NCBI GenBank assembly: GCA_036925085.1
Contig: JAUPFP010000022.1
Span: forward strand, 1 to 64,000
Source: Brachycybe producta
Taxonomy: Eukaryota > Arthropoda > Diplopoda > Playtdesmida > Andrognathidae
Direction: 5' to 3'
Length of the DNA: 64,000 nt
Below are positions 46,235 to 56,929 of the stretch, in pieces. Under the pieces are notes generated by a model. It was not told the DNA's origin and searched no databases. It saw only the letters and a list, made by a program, of their open reading frames with translations. Position numbers and translations under genes: made by a program. Position 1 is the stretch's first letter, and every line of letters begins with the position of its first letter.

Positions 46235-46384
46235 CAGAATTGATTAGAGGATATTACTTGTTATCTTTTTAATCTGTTTGCTAATTAACATCTGTTTTTT
46301 TTTTCGATTGAAAATGCAATGTTCTTTTTTTTTTTTTGTGACGCGCTTTGGGATTGTTTGTACAGATTTATTTATTTTTGGTTA

Positions 46385-46801
46385 TGGCGCAGTCACACTA
46401 GGCTGGTTTCTGCTGGCTGGTTGTAGCGCTCTAGCAGCATAGTCTGAACTGCTACTAGCAGCTGCTTTCTCCAGCGGGCTAGTGATTTTAACAGTGGCTG
46501 GTGAAGTTGGACATGTCCAACTTGAGCAGCTATCAGCTGGCCATGTGACTCCCTTCCTGCTGCTGCCATCTAGTGTGAACTTTTTGTTGCTAGTAGTGGC
46601 ACTAGTGGTAGTTGAAACTCCACTGCTTGGGTTGGTTGTTGTTAGAGTTTGTGTTTTTGCAAGATGGTGATTGGATGACTTGCACTGCTAATACCAGCAG
46701 TGACTGGACAAGTGTGAACACAAAGCAGCTGCTGCTTGCTGTTGCTACTAATAGCCAGCAGCAACCAGCGGCTTGTAAACCAGCCTAGTGTGACTGCCGC
46801 T
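46385..46801. mobile_element. PIF/Harbinger-like foldback element
   Basis: Ends TGGCGCAGTCACACTAGGC and GCCTAGTGTGACTGCCGCT, with long 'ctgctggctggt'-type inner arms. Flanked by TTA at 46382-46384 and 46802-46804. The interior is dominated by 'agcagctg'-like short palindromes. Confidence 0.78.
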
Positions 46802-46899
46802 TTATTGTATTTCAGCGATTCCCAAAGGCGGTGTGCCGTGAGCACAGAATAAGGAGAAGTACAGAAGAGAAACTCTCGTGCAGCGCCTTTGAAATTGCT

Positions 46900-47095
46900 G
46901 TGACAGAATTTCATGACCTTGGATTGAAAGCTTCTCTTATTTTAACCGGTTACTTTGATAGCCGCCACTGTTGAATGTATTACTGCCTATGTGAAAGTAA
47001 TACATTTCAAAATGGCGTTTTTAATCGGTTACTTGATAGCCGCCATTTTGGCATGTATTACTGCGTATGTGAAAGGGATACATTTCTATGTGCGG
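46900..47095. repeat. Two-copy tandem duplication (~80 bp)
   Basis: 'ggttactttgatagccgcca' and 'gtattactgcctatgtgaa' at 46950-47010 recur in variant form at 47025-47080. Confidence 0.7.
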
Positions 47096-47403
47096 CCGCG
47101 CTGCACATGCGCAGAAAAATTCTTGTCACAAGCTAATTGCTCAGTTTCCCTTCTGTTGTTCTCCTTATTCTGTGCTGTGAGTGTTTCGAAGTTTTCCGCG
47201 AAATTTTGGATTGTAAAGGGACCATTACCCCCAGGAGTTTTTTATTTGAAATATTGTCAGGAATTTACCCAACGATTTTTAAAATTATATAGTAAGTTAT
47301 TAAAATCTTAAAAAAACAACTTAAAAACGAAGTGACTTTTATGAATCACCAAAGAACGCCATTTTAAATTTCTAAAAACGAAAGTCTACCCCTCAATTTA
47401 GAC

Positions 47404-47587
47404 AGGCATCTGTGTCCCCGCAGTAAAATTTTGTTGGCCCCGCCCTTTTCTGAGCATCATCAATGTCTAATTGGTTTGTTACTTGGTCTAATTTCACATT
47501 TTCAATTTCTAATTGGTTGATATTTTGGTCTGACGCTCATAAAAGGGCGGCAAAACAAAATTTTACTGCTAGGCAGCGATGTCTGTC
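47404..47587. mobile_element. Mutator-like MITE, 'GCCCAGCA' subfamily, diverged
   Basis: ACAGGCATCTGTGTCCCC ... GATGTCTGT with inner 'gtaaaattttgttgg' / 'caaaattttac'. Flanks share only CAATTT. Confidence 0.65.
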
Positions 47588-48085
47588 AATTTCGTGGCAA
47601 ACGTTGTCCCCCCACCTGTCCCATAATTCCTTAATCAAATACCTGTATTTCCTTTTTAATACTCAACTCAATACAACTTTCCAATCAACTCGAGAGCCAC
47701 GTGGGCAGGTGGAGATAATTAGAATATTAAATCCATAGTACTTTGAAACGAATAGGGAATACATGTATTTGAATAGTGAATTAAAAGTAATGTGAGGTGA
47801 CAACATCAAAATTCGAGTAGATAGGTAGACGTTTCTTATTGCCAATGTCTGTTGTTTGGTGGCGCATCTATCTGATAAAGTCCATTTATATGAATGTAAT
47901 TGATTTTTAAATTATGTAAATGACTTATTTTAAATTTTAAAAATTGTTTTGACAATTGTTGGGTAAGTCTTGCCAATATTCTGAAAAGAAATTTCTGGAG
48001 GTCTCTTTAATATTTTCGAATAAAATTTAACTAAAATTGAAAAAAAGCAAAATAAACAATACTTTTGCTATTACTCGTATGCCCT
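47588..48085. other. Intergenic DNA
   Basis: No gene recognised. The 47870-48035 stretch resembles 55.5-55.7 kb ('aagtcttgcc'/'gaaatttctgaagg'), suggesting another dispersed repeat. Confidence 0.35.
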
Positions 48086-48181
48086 AATCAAGTGGGATTT
48101 GCTGTAATCAAGTGGGATTTTCCGTAATCAAGTGGGATTTTCCGTAATCAAGTGGGATTTTCCGTAATCAAGTGGGATTTT
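48086..48181. repeat. 20-bp minisatellite
   Basis: Five almost identical 'taatcaagtgggattttccg' units. No spacers, so not CRISPR-like. Confidence 0.9.
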
Positions 48182-48745
48182 TTCTTTCCCTGAAAAGGAA
48201 AAACGGCGAGTAAATATTATATTTTCCAGTTCACGTATTTTTGTTTCATGTAAAAATGTTTCAACTATTAGGTAATGTTTTTTTTTTTAATTGAACATGG
48301 TCCACAACTTATCCAGTTTTTGCTTCAGCAGTCCGCAGTCTCCTAAAGGTTGGAAACCACTGGTTTAAACAAAGGGTTTCTATATTTTTTTGTTATTACT
48401 TTTTTTTTATTATGACAAGCCTGAATTTTCGTCAATTAGCCTGACGTCAAAAGCGTATTCTTTTGATGAGACAATGATACAATGAGTGTCAAATTGATTA
48501 TTTTTGTCAACATAAAAAATATAACAATATCTTAAGTTAAACACAATATGTTAAAACAATATAATAATGAGCTTTATGGCATCCTTTGACAAAATTGAGC
48601 AACTCTTTATGCTCTTTTCTGTAACGCTGTGACCACACGGAGAAGATTCGAGCTACAGATGTAGTCAGATGGTGATAGATTGTGATCATCCTTCTGTAAA
48701 GGGGTGTAATCTGCATAGAAGGATGATGACCATCTCTTCTGGCCA
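48182..48745. other. Intergenic DNA
   Basis: Contains a hairpin near 48670-48730 ('atcatccttctgtaaag' / 'catagaaggatgat'). No gene. Confidence 0.35.
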
Positions 48746-48749
48746 CGAT

Positions 48750-49262
48750 TGATGTGCATCTTCCTTCTTGTGGTTGGAAGATGTTGTTGCTCCTAAGGAT
48801 CTGTATGTCTCCTTGCCCTATGGTGTCTCTGGCTTGTCTAGAGAAGGAAAGAACAGTAGACTTTCAGAACAGTAGACAACGCAGTTTCATATTGTAAACA
48901 CATTTATTCATTCTTGCATTGAAACATAAACGTTACAAGAATAAATATTCATTATTAAAGATGTGTCCACGGGCCCATTATGTGATACGGATATAAAATC
49001 GAACGTAGTACAAAGACAGGACAAAAGAGTGAACAAAGAACAAGGAGGAACATGGTCTTTTTATACCTTGGACCTGTGTACACCTGCGAGGTGTAACCAG
49101 GTCCAAGTGACCATGGTCCTAAGAGTATCAATCCGCCACTTGAATGTTAATTAGAAAGAGGAGGGAGGGACAAGCATGAGTTGTTTACTCCCCCCCAGGC
49201 TATGGTTTTGGCGGGATCACAAGTTACTGGGTGTAACACCCAGTAACTTGTGATCCCACCAA
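48750..49262 (-). mobile_element. Putative solo LTR (copy 2) with head-to-head terminus
   Basis: Homologue of 3.49-4.06 kb. Minus-strand start TGTTACACCCAGTAACTTG, TATAAAAAG box (about 49060), AATAAA (48906-48901). At the start lies a palindrome of about 52 bp: 'gggatcacaagttactgggt' immediately meets its inverse, as if two LTR starts abut. Confidence 0.5.
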
Positions 49263-49454
49263 CTTGTACCAGAGTCAATATAGCACCACATGTTTTTCAA
49301 CTACTAGATCTAATTGCTTTCGTACTTTAAAACAGTTAGTGGCATATACGGCTATGTCATTTTAGAAAAATTGGTGGTTCATTGCCAAGCATGTTTTTTT
49401 TTTCTTCTTACGAAGGCAACTTTTCCTGCATCATCACTTTCCATATAGTAGATA

Positions 49455-49728
49455 TAGAAAGTATTATAGAAACTAGAAGGGTAAGATAGATTCCCTTCTA
49501 GTTTTTAAAACACTTTCTGATGTTGCTAAATTGTGTGCTTCAAAGTTGTTTTCATGTTTTGGTTATGTTTTTGATAATTTTCATATATATCACTAATAAA
49601 ATACTCTTAAATGATTTATGATTGAGCTACCTTTCTAGTTTATAAAATGCTTTCTAGTTTTTCTTAATATCACTCCTGAAACACAGAATAATCAAGAGTT
49701 TGAAAATCAGCTGTTCATAAACCATCTT
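49455..49728. mobile_element. F1 MITE copy upstream of RPUSD4-like gene
   Basis: 'ttatagaaactagaagggta' to 'gaaaatcagctgttcataaa', ending 'ccatctta'. Confidence 0.78.
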
Positions 49729-49803
49729 ACCATCTGACATGCAGCGCTACTCGAGTGGGAAAATCTTAAAAGAGAACAGCGAAGTGAAAGTGGACAATAC
49801 ACA

Positions 49804-49893
49804 GGTAAGTGTGCTCAGCATAAAACCATTGTGGTTTAACGCTTATAAAACGGCGGAGCCAACAAAATGTTACTGCTGAGCACACTTGCCTGT
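49804..49893. mobile_element. Very short Mutator-like MITE
   Basis: ACAGGTAAGTGTGCTCAGC ... GCTGAGCACACTTGCCTGT, 90 bp in all. It sits about 120 bp before the RPUSD4-like start codon, so may lie in the promoter or 5' UTR. Confidence 0.7.
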
Positions 49894-50010
49894 TGAATAA
49901 CCGGTTATTCTGTTAATCGGTGTATGTGACAAAGCAGATAGACACGTGTGGCGTGAATTAAATTATGTTCGTTGCGTTTTTTCGGTGTTAATTTCGTTAT
50001 TTTAACGATA

Positions 50011-53000
50011 ATGGAGCGGTTTTGCTGCCTATTAACGAGACGAAATTCATACAAAACTATAGTGACTCATTGTTTTAAGTGTTTCTCATCGCGTCATTAC
50101 GAAATAGCGGCGAATTTGACTGTTTTGTCGCGTAAAAATGCAGACATTTCATCATCTTGGCGGCATTTTAAGACGTTTTCACGTTCTTTACGCAGTTTAA
50201 CTAACGAATCAAACAAATCAGAAATTAAAAAAGACAGTGTGAATGATATAAACGAAGACGATGATTTCTTTGGGCTTGATGGGTCAGGAGTTAAAATAGA
50301 AGACGATCCCTCGATTGACCCTTTAGTTAAGTATGGCGCGATATTTAAACATGAACAGAAACCAGACGAAGATAAGGTTTTCGTCGTTTCTTACGGCACT
50401 GTTAGATTCGATAACGATAACTTGCATTATAACGAATCTGAAACCGTGTTCGAGCCAGAAGATAATTTGGACGAGGACCCACAGCATCAATTTAGGTCAC
50501 AAATGCCCCAAAAGGACCTAAATGAGACCGAAGAATTTAAAACCCCGCATCAAATGAACGATAACTCTCGAACAGAGCTCTCAAAACTAAAAAATTTGTG
50601 CAAAACGACCGAAAAAGCTCGAAGTGATGGTTCGCTTCACGAAGATGAGCCTCAAAACGATCTCAATGACTTATTTAATGAGCAATACTTTAGTGAAATT
50701 ATGAATAAATCGGTTAAAGGTCCCGAGAAGCGCCAAATGCCGTTTAATTACATTGAGGAACAATATTTCGGAGATAGTTATGCAGGAACACATACGAGGC
50801 CCATTTCGAAAGAGGCGACAAACGTCGGCTTCATTTCAAAGACGGAAATAACGTCAGAAAAAGATTTTGAGTTCGATTCGGAAATAGACGAATATGCGGC
50901 TGATATTGAAGTCGGGCACGAGTCCGAAATCGGAAACATGATGGATGAAACGGTCGAAACGATGACCGCTTTTGATTATGTGCTAAAAAGAAGATCCGAA
51001 AGGGCAGTTTCTAAAGAAAAAGATCTAAATACGGACGAGAAAGAGCCGAAACTTGGTATTTGTTTGTTGTAACTGTCACCTAAGGGTGGTTCCAGACTAT
51101 AGAACAGAACAACGAACAGAACACTGTTCGTGGACGGTTTTCGACGAACATTTCTTTGTAACAAATTTTGTTCGTTCTGTTCGGTTCCCAATCCACCAGT
51201 TGTCGGTTTTTGCGCGTCACATGAAAGGATGTTCGTGTTCGAGCCAGGAGTAGTTTGTTCGTTTCAGCGAACATTTCTCCCGAACATACAGTTATTGGCG
51301 GTTCTGACAGCAGCCGAGGTTACCAACTGTGGGAACACGTTGCGAACATTGAACATGTTCGCAACGTGTTCCCACAGTTGGTAACGGCGGCTGCTGTCAA
51401 GTTCAAGTTTGGACACTCCGGCCACAGCGAGCAGAACAACGAATATGTTCTTTGAAGATGTTCGCGCACATGTTCTGTTCAGTTTACCTGTTCTTGTCTG
51501 GAACAGGCTTTAGATGGTTTATGAGCAGCTGATTTTTGAACTCTTGATTATTCTGTCATTCAGGAGCAAATCTAAGAGAAACTAGAAAGGTAGCTCACTT
51601 AAGGCTACTTTCATGTTGCTCATCTTTCAAAATAAACTTTATATAGACGAAAATTTAAAAAAAAATATTGTCCGCTTAAAAGTTGGGTCATTTTCAAACT
51701 GACATTAAAAGCTGATTTTAAAATATATCAATGTGAAAATACCTTTAAGTGATTGAGTTTACTCTTCTAGTTTCTAAATACATTCACGTTTCTCTTCATT
51801 TTGCACCTGAATGACAGAATAATAAAACGATCTTAACGAGGTCGAAAGACTCATTAATCGAGGAGATTATTTTTTTCTGTTCTAGATGCGATCGGTGGTT
51901 CGGGATCGAAAGAAGATGCGAATTCTTTATATAAACTAGACAGTAAAGGGTTTCGTATCTACAAGGATCAAGTGATAGATCTGGAGAATGTACCGGAAAT
52001 GGACGTTATGCATCTGTTAAAGAACAGTGTTTTGTATGACGAGAGTTAGTTTCGATTTTCTCGTCTCTACATTTTTAAAAGATGCTGCTAATTTTCGAAC
52101 TCTTTTGATTTTTTTCAGTCTTTCAAGAGGAAAAATTCAGAGAAATTTCTCTGAAAATTTCTCTGAATTTAAAAGAAGCTTTTTTATGGCAGTTTGAATA
52201 TGACCCAAATTCAAGGCCGGGTCCACATCAAGCTTAGCTGACAAAAGTGCAACACGAGTTCGAGACAAAAACACAACAAAAACGCTTAAATAAAAACAAT
52301 TTTGAAAACAAAACAAAAACCTGAAACAACTGTCAGCAGTACTCATGACAAAATCGCAACAAATTTATGTTTTGTTTTTTTGTTTCTATGGCTGTCTACA
52401 TAGACGTGCACAATAGTCTTTGATGTTCTTTTTGGTTTTATTATTTCACTGTTCTCTGGTTATCTTAATACTAACTTTCCGCAACTGCACAGACAAAGTT
52501 GACAAAATGTTGTATAGTTCCGAAACGAAACACAAACTTTTTGATGTTTACCGATGTGTGAGCGGGGGAACATGGAATTGTTTGCAAAATTGCAGACAAA
52601 ACAAAAGGCCCTGTTAGGTTGGGTCCACATCAAACTGACAAAACCACGACGTGAGTTCGAGACAAAACCACGACGTGAGTTCGAGACAAAACCACAACAA
52701 ATTTGTGACACAACAGAAACAAATTCGGTGTTTTGTTTTTGTCATACGGGTAACCTACCCAACTGTTCTATTGTTGTTTTAATACGAACTGTCTATACTG
52801 CACAGACGAAGTTGACAAAATGTTGCATAGTTCCGAGGCGAAACACAAACCTTTTGATCTTTACCGACTTGAGCCCACAACATGGAACAAAACAAAACAC
52901 GAAAGTCGCAGAAATGTTTTTAGAATAATTGTTGCCAACTTGTCTCGAAACACTTTTGAGTTTCTGTTTTGTTAGCTTGACGTGGATCTGGCCTTAGCGG

Positions 53001-56000
53001 ATGATATTATTAAAAAAAATTGTCTATAAAAAGTTTATATTGAAAGATATTCTCGTGAAACTATTATTGAGAAGCTAGAAAAGGGTAGCAGCTCAATCAC
53101 TTAAGGATATTTTCACGTTGATATCTTTCAAAATAAACTTTTTATAGACCAAAATAAAAGAAATATCATCAGCTTAAAATTGTGTCATTTTAAAACACAT
53201 AAAAAGCTTATTTTTTAAAGGTACGAACTGGAAAATGACCTCTTAAGTAGTTGAGTTACCCTTCTTGTTTCTAAAATGCAGTCAAGTTCCTCTTAATTTT
53301 GCTCCCGAAAGACAGAATAATAAGAGTTTCAGGGTCCGTTTACAGCTTTAAAAAGGAAATATCTACAATGTGTTTACGTCGAAAGGTAGATTAAATTAAT
53401 CTTTCGTTGTTTTTCTTTTAGACGATATCGTTGCAATCAGCAAACCGTACGGTCTTCAGTGTCATCCCGGTAACGATTTGATTCTATTATATGTTATTCA
53501 TTCGATTGTCTGATTGAGTTGTTATTTTGGGTGTGCCGATAAAGGAGCCGGACATCGTCACTCGCTTACAAAATATCTTCCTCAGTTGGCTAAGTTTTTA
53601 TGTAGAGATGTTTCAAATCCAGAACTCTATACGGTTCATCGTCTCGACATCGATACAACCGGAGTTTTGCTACTCGCAAAGTACGTTTTAGGTTTCTGTT
53701 TTGTTTCGATGCTTGATTTTAGTCGAGAACGTTGAACTTCCCACTCCTTGTAAGAAAAGGCAAATTTACGAAACTCGGAGGTTCCGAGAAGTCTCGCTAA
53801 ACTGGAAGCCTCCTCGAAATTAAGAAATAGCCCCCCCCCCAAGCATATTGAAAAACGGGAAAGCCCTCGGAAACTTCTTGAAATGAAGTGGCCCTCGAGA
53901 GCCTCTCGTAACTGCGAAATGTAAATTTACACTTACGAAAATTGAACCAAAATTAAGACGTGTTTGGCGCTATATTGAAAAAAAAAAATGTTCTGAAAGT
54001 TTGTGGCTTACTTCGCTCGACACCAGGAAAAAAATATTGAGGCGGAAGTCGCCGATGCTGGGTTTTGCCGACTTAGCATTTTGTCGCACTGTAGCCAATG
54101 CGTGCTTGACTAGGTTTTATTTTAGAAACGAAAATAGTTGGCGATTTTTTTCAAAATAAACTGCTTTGTGACAGTTTGAAAAAGCCGAAAAATTGACCAT
54201 TCCAGTTTTGAAAAACGATTTTAATTTTTTCATAACGTTGTTTCTAAAAATAAACGGTCGCTTGACGTGTTTGCATCGAAAATTTTACAAAAAAACCTTT
54301 ATGGTGCTTAGCATTAAACACTGTAGTGGTCTCACGGGGGTGGGGGTGGGACAAAAGCAAAATAAATATCTATAAAGCCAAATTAGAATGCTTTGTTGCG
54401 ATACAATGTAGCGGGTCTGAATTGCATCAGTTGCGATTCTCCCCTGCAACATTGTATCGCAACAAAGAATCCTAGTGTATATACTACTAGCCTTAAGGTA
54501 TTATCATTTCAGAACACAAGAGATGGCAAAACGTCTTCATGATATGTTGGTCGTTGGCAAGATTGGTAAGACATATTGGGCCCTAACTAAATTCGTTCCA
54601 TCTCCGTCCGAGGGCATCGTGGACATTCCGATGGCAGAAGGAAGCGTCGACGGCAAGACGAGGGTTGGTTTATTTGAATTCATTCGACGCGAATTGTGAT
54701 TAGTCGCTGATGTGATTAATCTGTTTTTGTAAAGATGGTTTTGAGACCGTTAAGGACAGAGGAGGGAAAATTTCTCGTTCCGAAATATTCCGGAAAGACT
54801 CATAGAGCCGTGACATCGTACAAAGTTATCGGTAGTAACGGTAATGCGGCTCTAGTTGAATTGAAACCCACTACCGGGGTGAAACATCAGTTGCGTGTTC
54901 ATCTCGCCTTTGCTCTCGGGTGTCCCGTAATCGGTGATCACAAGTATTCGCACCTTTCGAAACTTGCTCCACAAGTAAAAACTTCAAATTTCTTTTATTT
55001 TTCGTTTGTTTGAAATCCGCACGTTCCGTTATTCGAAGAAATTATATCCTTCTGAAATTTCTCATAGAAATCATGACGAGGCTTAAGCCTCGTTTTCACG
55101 ATACGAGTAAGCTTACGCTCGGACAAAGCTCGCCTCTGATACTCTGATATTGTGTAAGCATGTGATCCGAGTCCATTCGGACGAAGTCATTCCGATCCGA
55201 AGGGAGTAGGACCGTGCTCAGCTTTTGCGTGTTGGCTCGGGTACGAGTAGCATTCAAAAATAGCGGCAGAACGGTGAAAGGAGGATATCCGCGACAGCTC
55301 CTATATAATTCAACACAAGATCGGCAATCTTTATAACGATCCAAATAGCGAGACGTGAAAACCATCACTCGGAGTTACTCGGACGAGCGTGGCTCGTACT
55401 AGTGTGCTCGGTCCAATTGTTAACTTGTATCATGAAAACGCGGCTTTAAAAAAATTGTCAACATGAATGTTTAAAATAAATAGTTGGGTATACTTTTTAA
55501 TTATTTGCCAATGATGTCGTTTGGCGGCGCTGCAGTCTATAATATTTTTAGGGTGGTTTTTTTAATTCTACGAATGACTTCCTTTTATTTTAAACATTGT
55601 TTTGACGATTTTTTTGGCTAAGTCTTGTCGTGATTTTAATGAGAAATTTCTGAAGGTTATGGTTTCTTTCGTCGATAAATTCAGTAATAGTGACGTCATG
55701 TTCGTATATATCTTATTGGCTTGGCGTCACACACTGCTGAATAAATCAATGAATAACGCGAATGAGCTGAATGTTTGACGAGGACTTTTTTCGATCGATC
55801 AGAAACTGCCTTCAGACGTCCTTCAGAGACTCTATTTACGTCAGAGTAAAGTCCGTTACCTTCCGATGCATCTTCACAGTCGAGGTGTCTCGATACCGGA
55901 CGTCGTCGAAGGTCGAGACATCATGATAGGAGCTAGGCTTCCGAAACACTTTAAGCAGAATCTGGAGAGGCTCAAGATCAGATACAAATCGATTGTGACA

Positions 56001-56009
56001 CCAAAGTAA
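50011..56009 (+). CDS. RPUSD4: RPUSD4-like mitochondrial pseudouridine synthase
   Basis: Seven exons with matching phases: 50011-51055, 51886-52044, 53422-53469, 53545-53680, 54513-54663, 54735-54974, 55803-56009; 661 codons. RluA-family synthases turn uridine into pseudouridine; RPUSD4 acts on mitochondrial rRNA/tRNA. The catalytic motif HRLDIDTTGVLLLAK is present, preceded by 'IVAISKPYGL' and followed by 'KTYWALTKFVP', 'TGVKHQLRVHLAFALGCPVIGDHKYSH' (given in pieces: 'KHQLRVHLA', 'GCPVIGDHKY') and an RPUSD4-type tail 'LPMHLHSRGVSIP'. The N terminus (MERFCCLLTRR...) is basic, fitting mitochondrial import. Unusual: about 300 acidic, low-complexity residues precede the catalytic domain (human RPUSD4 is about 377 aa in total), with two 'EQYF' motifs. 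ATG at 50011 is the first in-frame methionine. The stop overlaps a GTAAGT donor-like sequence, so a further exon cannot be excluded. Confidence 0.92.
51072..51512. mobile_element. Foldback element with a perfect inner palindrome (RPUSD4 intron 1)
   Basis: Outer ends 'gggtggttccagactatag' and 'ctgttcttgtctggaacag' are inverse. Inside, 51320-51386 is a perfect hairpin: 30-bp arms starting 'gttaccaactgtgggaacac' around a 7-base loop. Open frames in both directions here follow from the palindrome. Confidence 0.8.
51513..51832. mobile_element. F1 MITE copy (RPUSD4 intron 1)
   Basis: Full-length: starts 'tagatggtttatgagcagct', ends 'cagaataataaaacgatctt'. With the preceding foldback it fills almost all of intron 1. 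Confidence 0.8.
52208..53000. mobile_element. Long foldback element (RPUSD4 intron 2)
   Basis: Ends 'aaggccgggtccacatcaag' and 'cttgacgtggatctggcctt' are inverse. A third copy of the end motif lies inside (near 52615, 'ttgggtccacatcaaact'), so it may be two nested or tandem elements. A 19-bp direct repeat 'cacgacgtgagttcgagac' occurs at about 52646-52690. Confidence 0.72.
53020..53340. mobile_element. F1 MITE copy (RPUSD4 intron 2)
   Basis: 'gagaagctagaaaagggtag' and 'acccttcttgtttctaaaa' arms, with 'gaaagacagaataataaga' end. Confidence 0.72.
54110..54470. mobile_element. F1-related remnant plus a perfect hairpin (RPUSD4 intron 4)
   Basis: 54110-54335 is an F1 subfamily remnant. 54390-54467 is a hairpin with 19-bp perfect arms ('ctttgttgcgatacaatgt' / 'acattgtatcgcaacaaag'). 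Confidence 0.65.
55086..55445. mobile_element. PIF/Harbinger-like foldback (RPUSD4 intron 6)
   Basis: AGCCTCGTTTTCACGATAC ... GTATCATGAAAACGCGGCT with TTA at 55083-55085 and 55446-55448. Inner arms around 'gctcggac' also pair. Confidence 0.78.
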
Positions 56010-56089
56010 GTGTTTATTTGGCTCTCTCGTTTTTTTCTCTTTAATTTTTATTATAAGGAAAGTTTAAAAAAATTACGGCTTACAAGCAG

Positions 56090-56465
56090 CTGTTAGGCTG
56101 GTTTCACATGGTCTGGGTGTTTGCCGGTCCAAGAGATTGCCCTGATCCTGTTTTCACACGATAAAAAATATGTATTCGAGTGTATTCTGGGTCCGGAGAT
56201 TTTCTAAGTATTGGAAGCAAGTTTTTTGCGGGTTGCGATGAATAGCAGACGTAAACAACTTGTTGTGCTCGCACCAAGAGAGCACTTGGACGAGTAAACA
56301 TCCGGATCATGTGAAGACATGCATTGCATCACTGTGTTCTGCTTGAGTGCAATCCGGGCGAATGCCCGGCCGAGACCTGGCAGTTTGTAGCATTGCGATC
56401 CGAGTGTTTTGCCCGGGTCTGGATGGTGTGAAAACCCCATGACAAAAAAAACTCGGACGGGCAAA
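56090..56465. mobile_element. Foldback element 3' of RPUSD4
   Basis: 'ctggtttcacatggtctgg' pairs with 'tctggatggtgtgaaaacc'; a second inner pair is 'cctgttttcacacgat'-like. Target duplication not identified. Confidence 0.6.
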
Positions 56466-56494
56466 ACGTGGATCTCTGTATTTTAAAAACAACA

Positions 56495-56725
56495 GTACAC
56501 GGAAATTGAAAGCGTTTTAGAAACTAGAAGAGTAAATGAATCATTTAAACGGTAATTTTTTTTCAACTTGGATCTTTTTGAAATGTCCAGTTTTTCGAGC
56601 ATTTTTTTTTTGAGAGTAAAAGCCCTTTGAACTCTTGTTATTTTTCCTTTAGCCAGTGTTGCAGCAAGAAAATTCACCCAAAATTAAACACCTTCAGTTC
56701 CCCCCCCCCCCCCCCCCCCCGTATT
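56495..56725. mobile_element. F1 fragment and long C run
   Basis: 'gcgttttagaaactagaag' and one arm only. A run of about 20 C occupies 56701-56720. Confidence 0.6.
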
Positions 56726-56929
56726 TTGTATTTTAAGAAACATTCAAATTTTAATAACAAGGAACACCCTGACTTTATTCTGTTTAACATCACTGTATTG
56801 AAAAATGTTGACAGAAGTTACGTATTAGAATTTAAGTTTTCTAAAACAAAAGATAACAATATAACTTAACCACAAATGTGAAAATTCAATTTTTCTTCAT
56901 TTTATTACACACTTTGACACTTACGGCAG

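Noticed and set aside
48086-48181. Possible CRISPR-like repeats
   Set aside because: The 20-bp units abut with no spacers, in a eukaryotic genome; an ordinary minisatellite.
49972-50010. Upstream start (TTG) for the RPUSD4-like protein
   Set aside because: Not a usual eukaryotic start; ATG at 50011 is the first in-frame methionine. The ATG at 49965 is out of frame and stops after eight codons.
51053-51455. Several overlapping open frames on both strands
   Set aside because: They arise from the foldback element with its perfect palindrome in the RPUSD4 intron.
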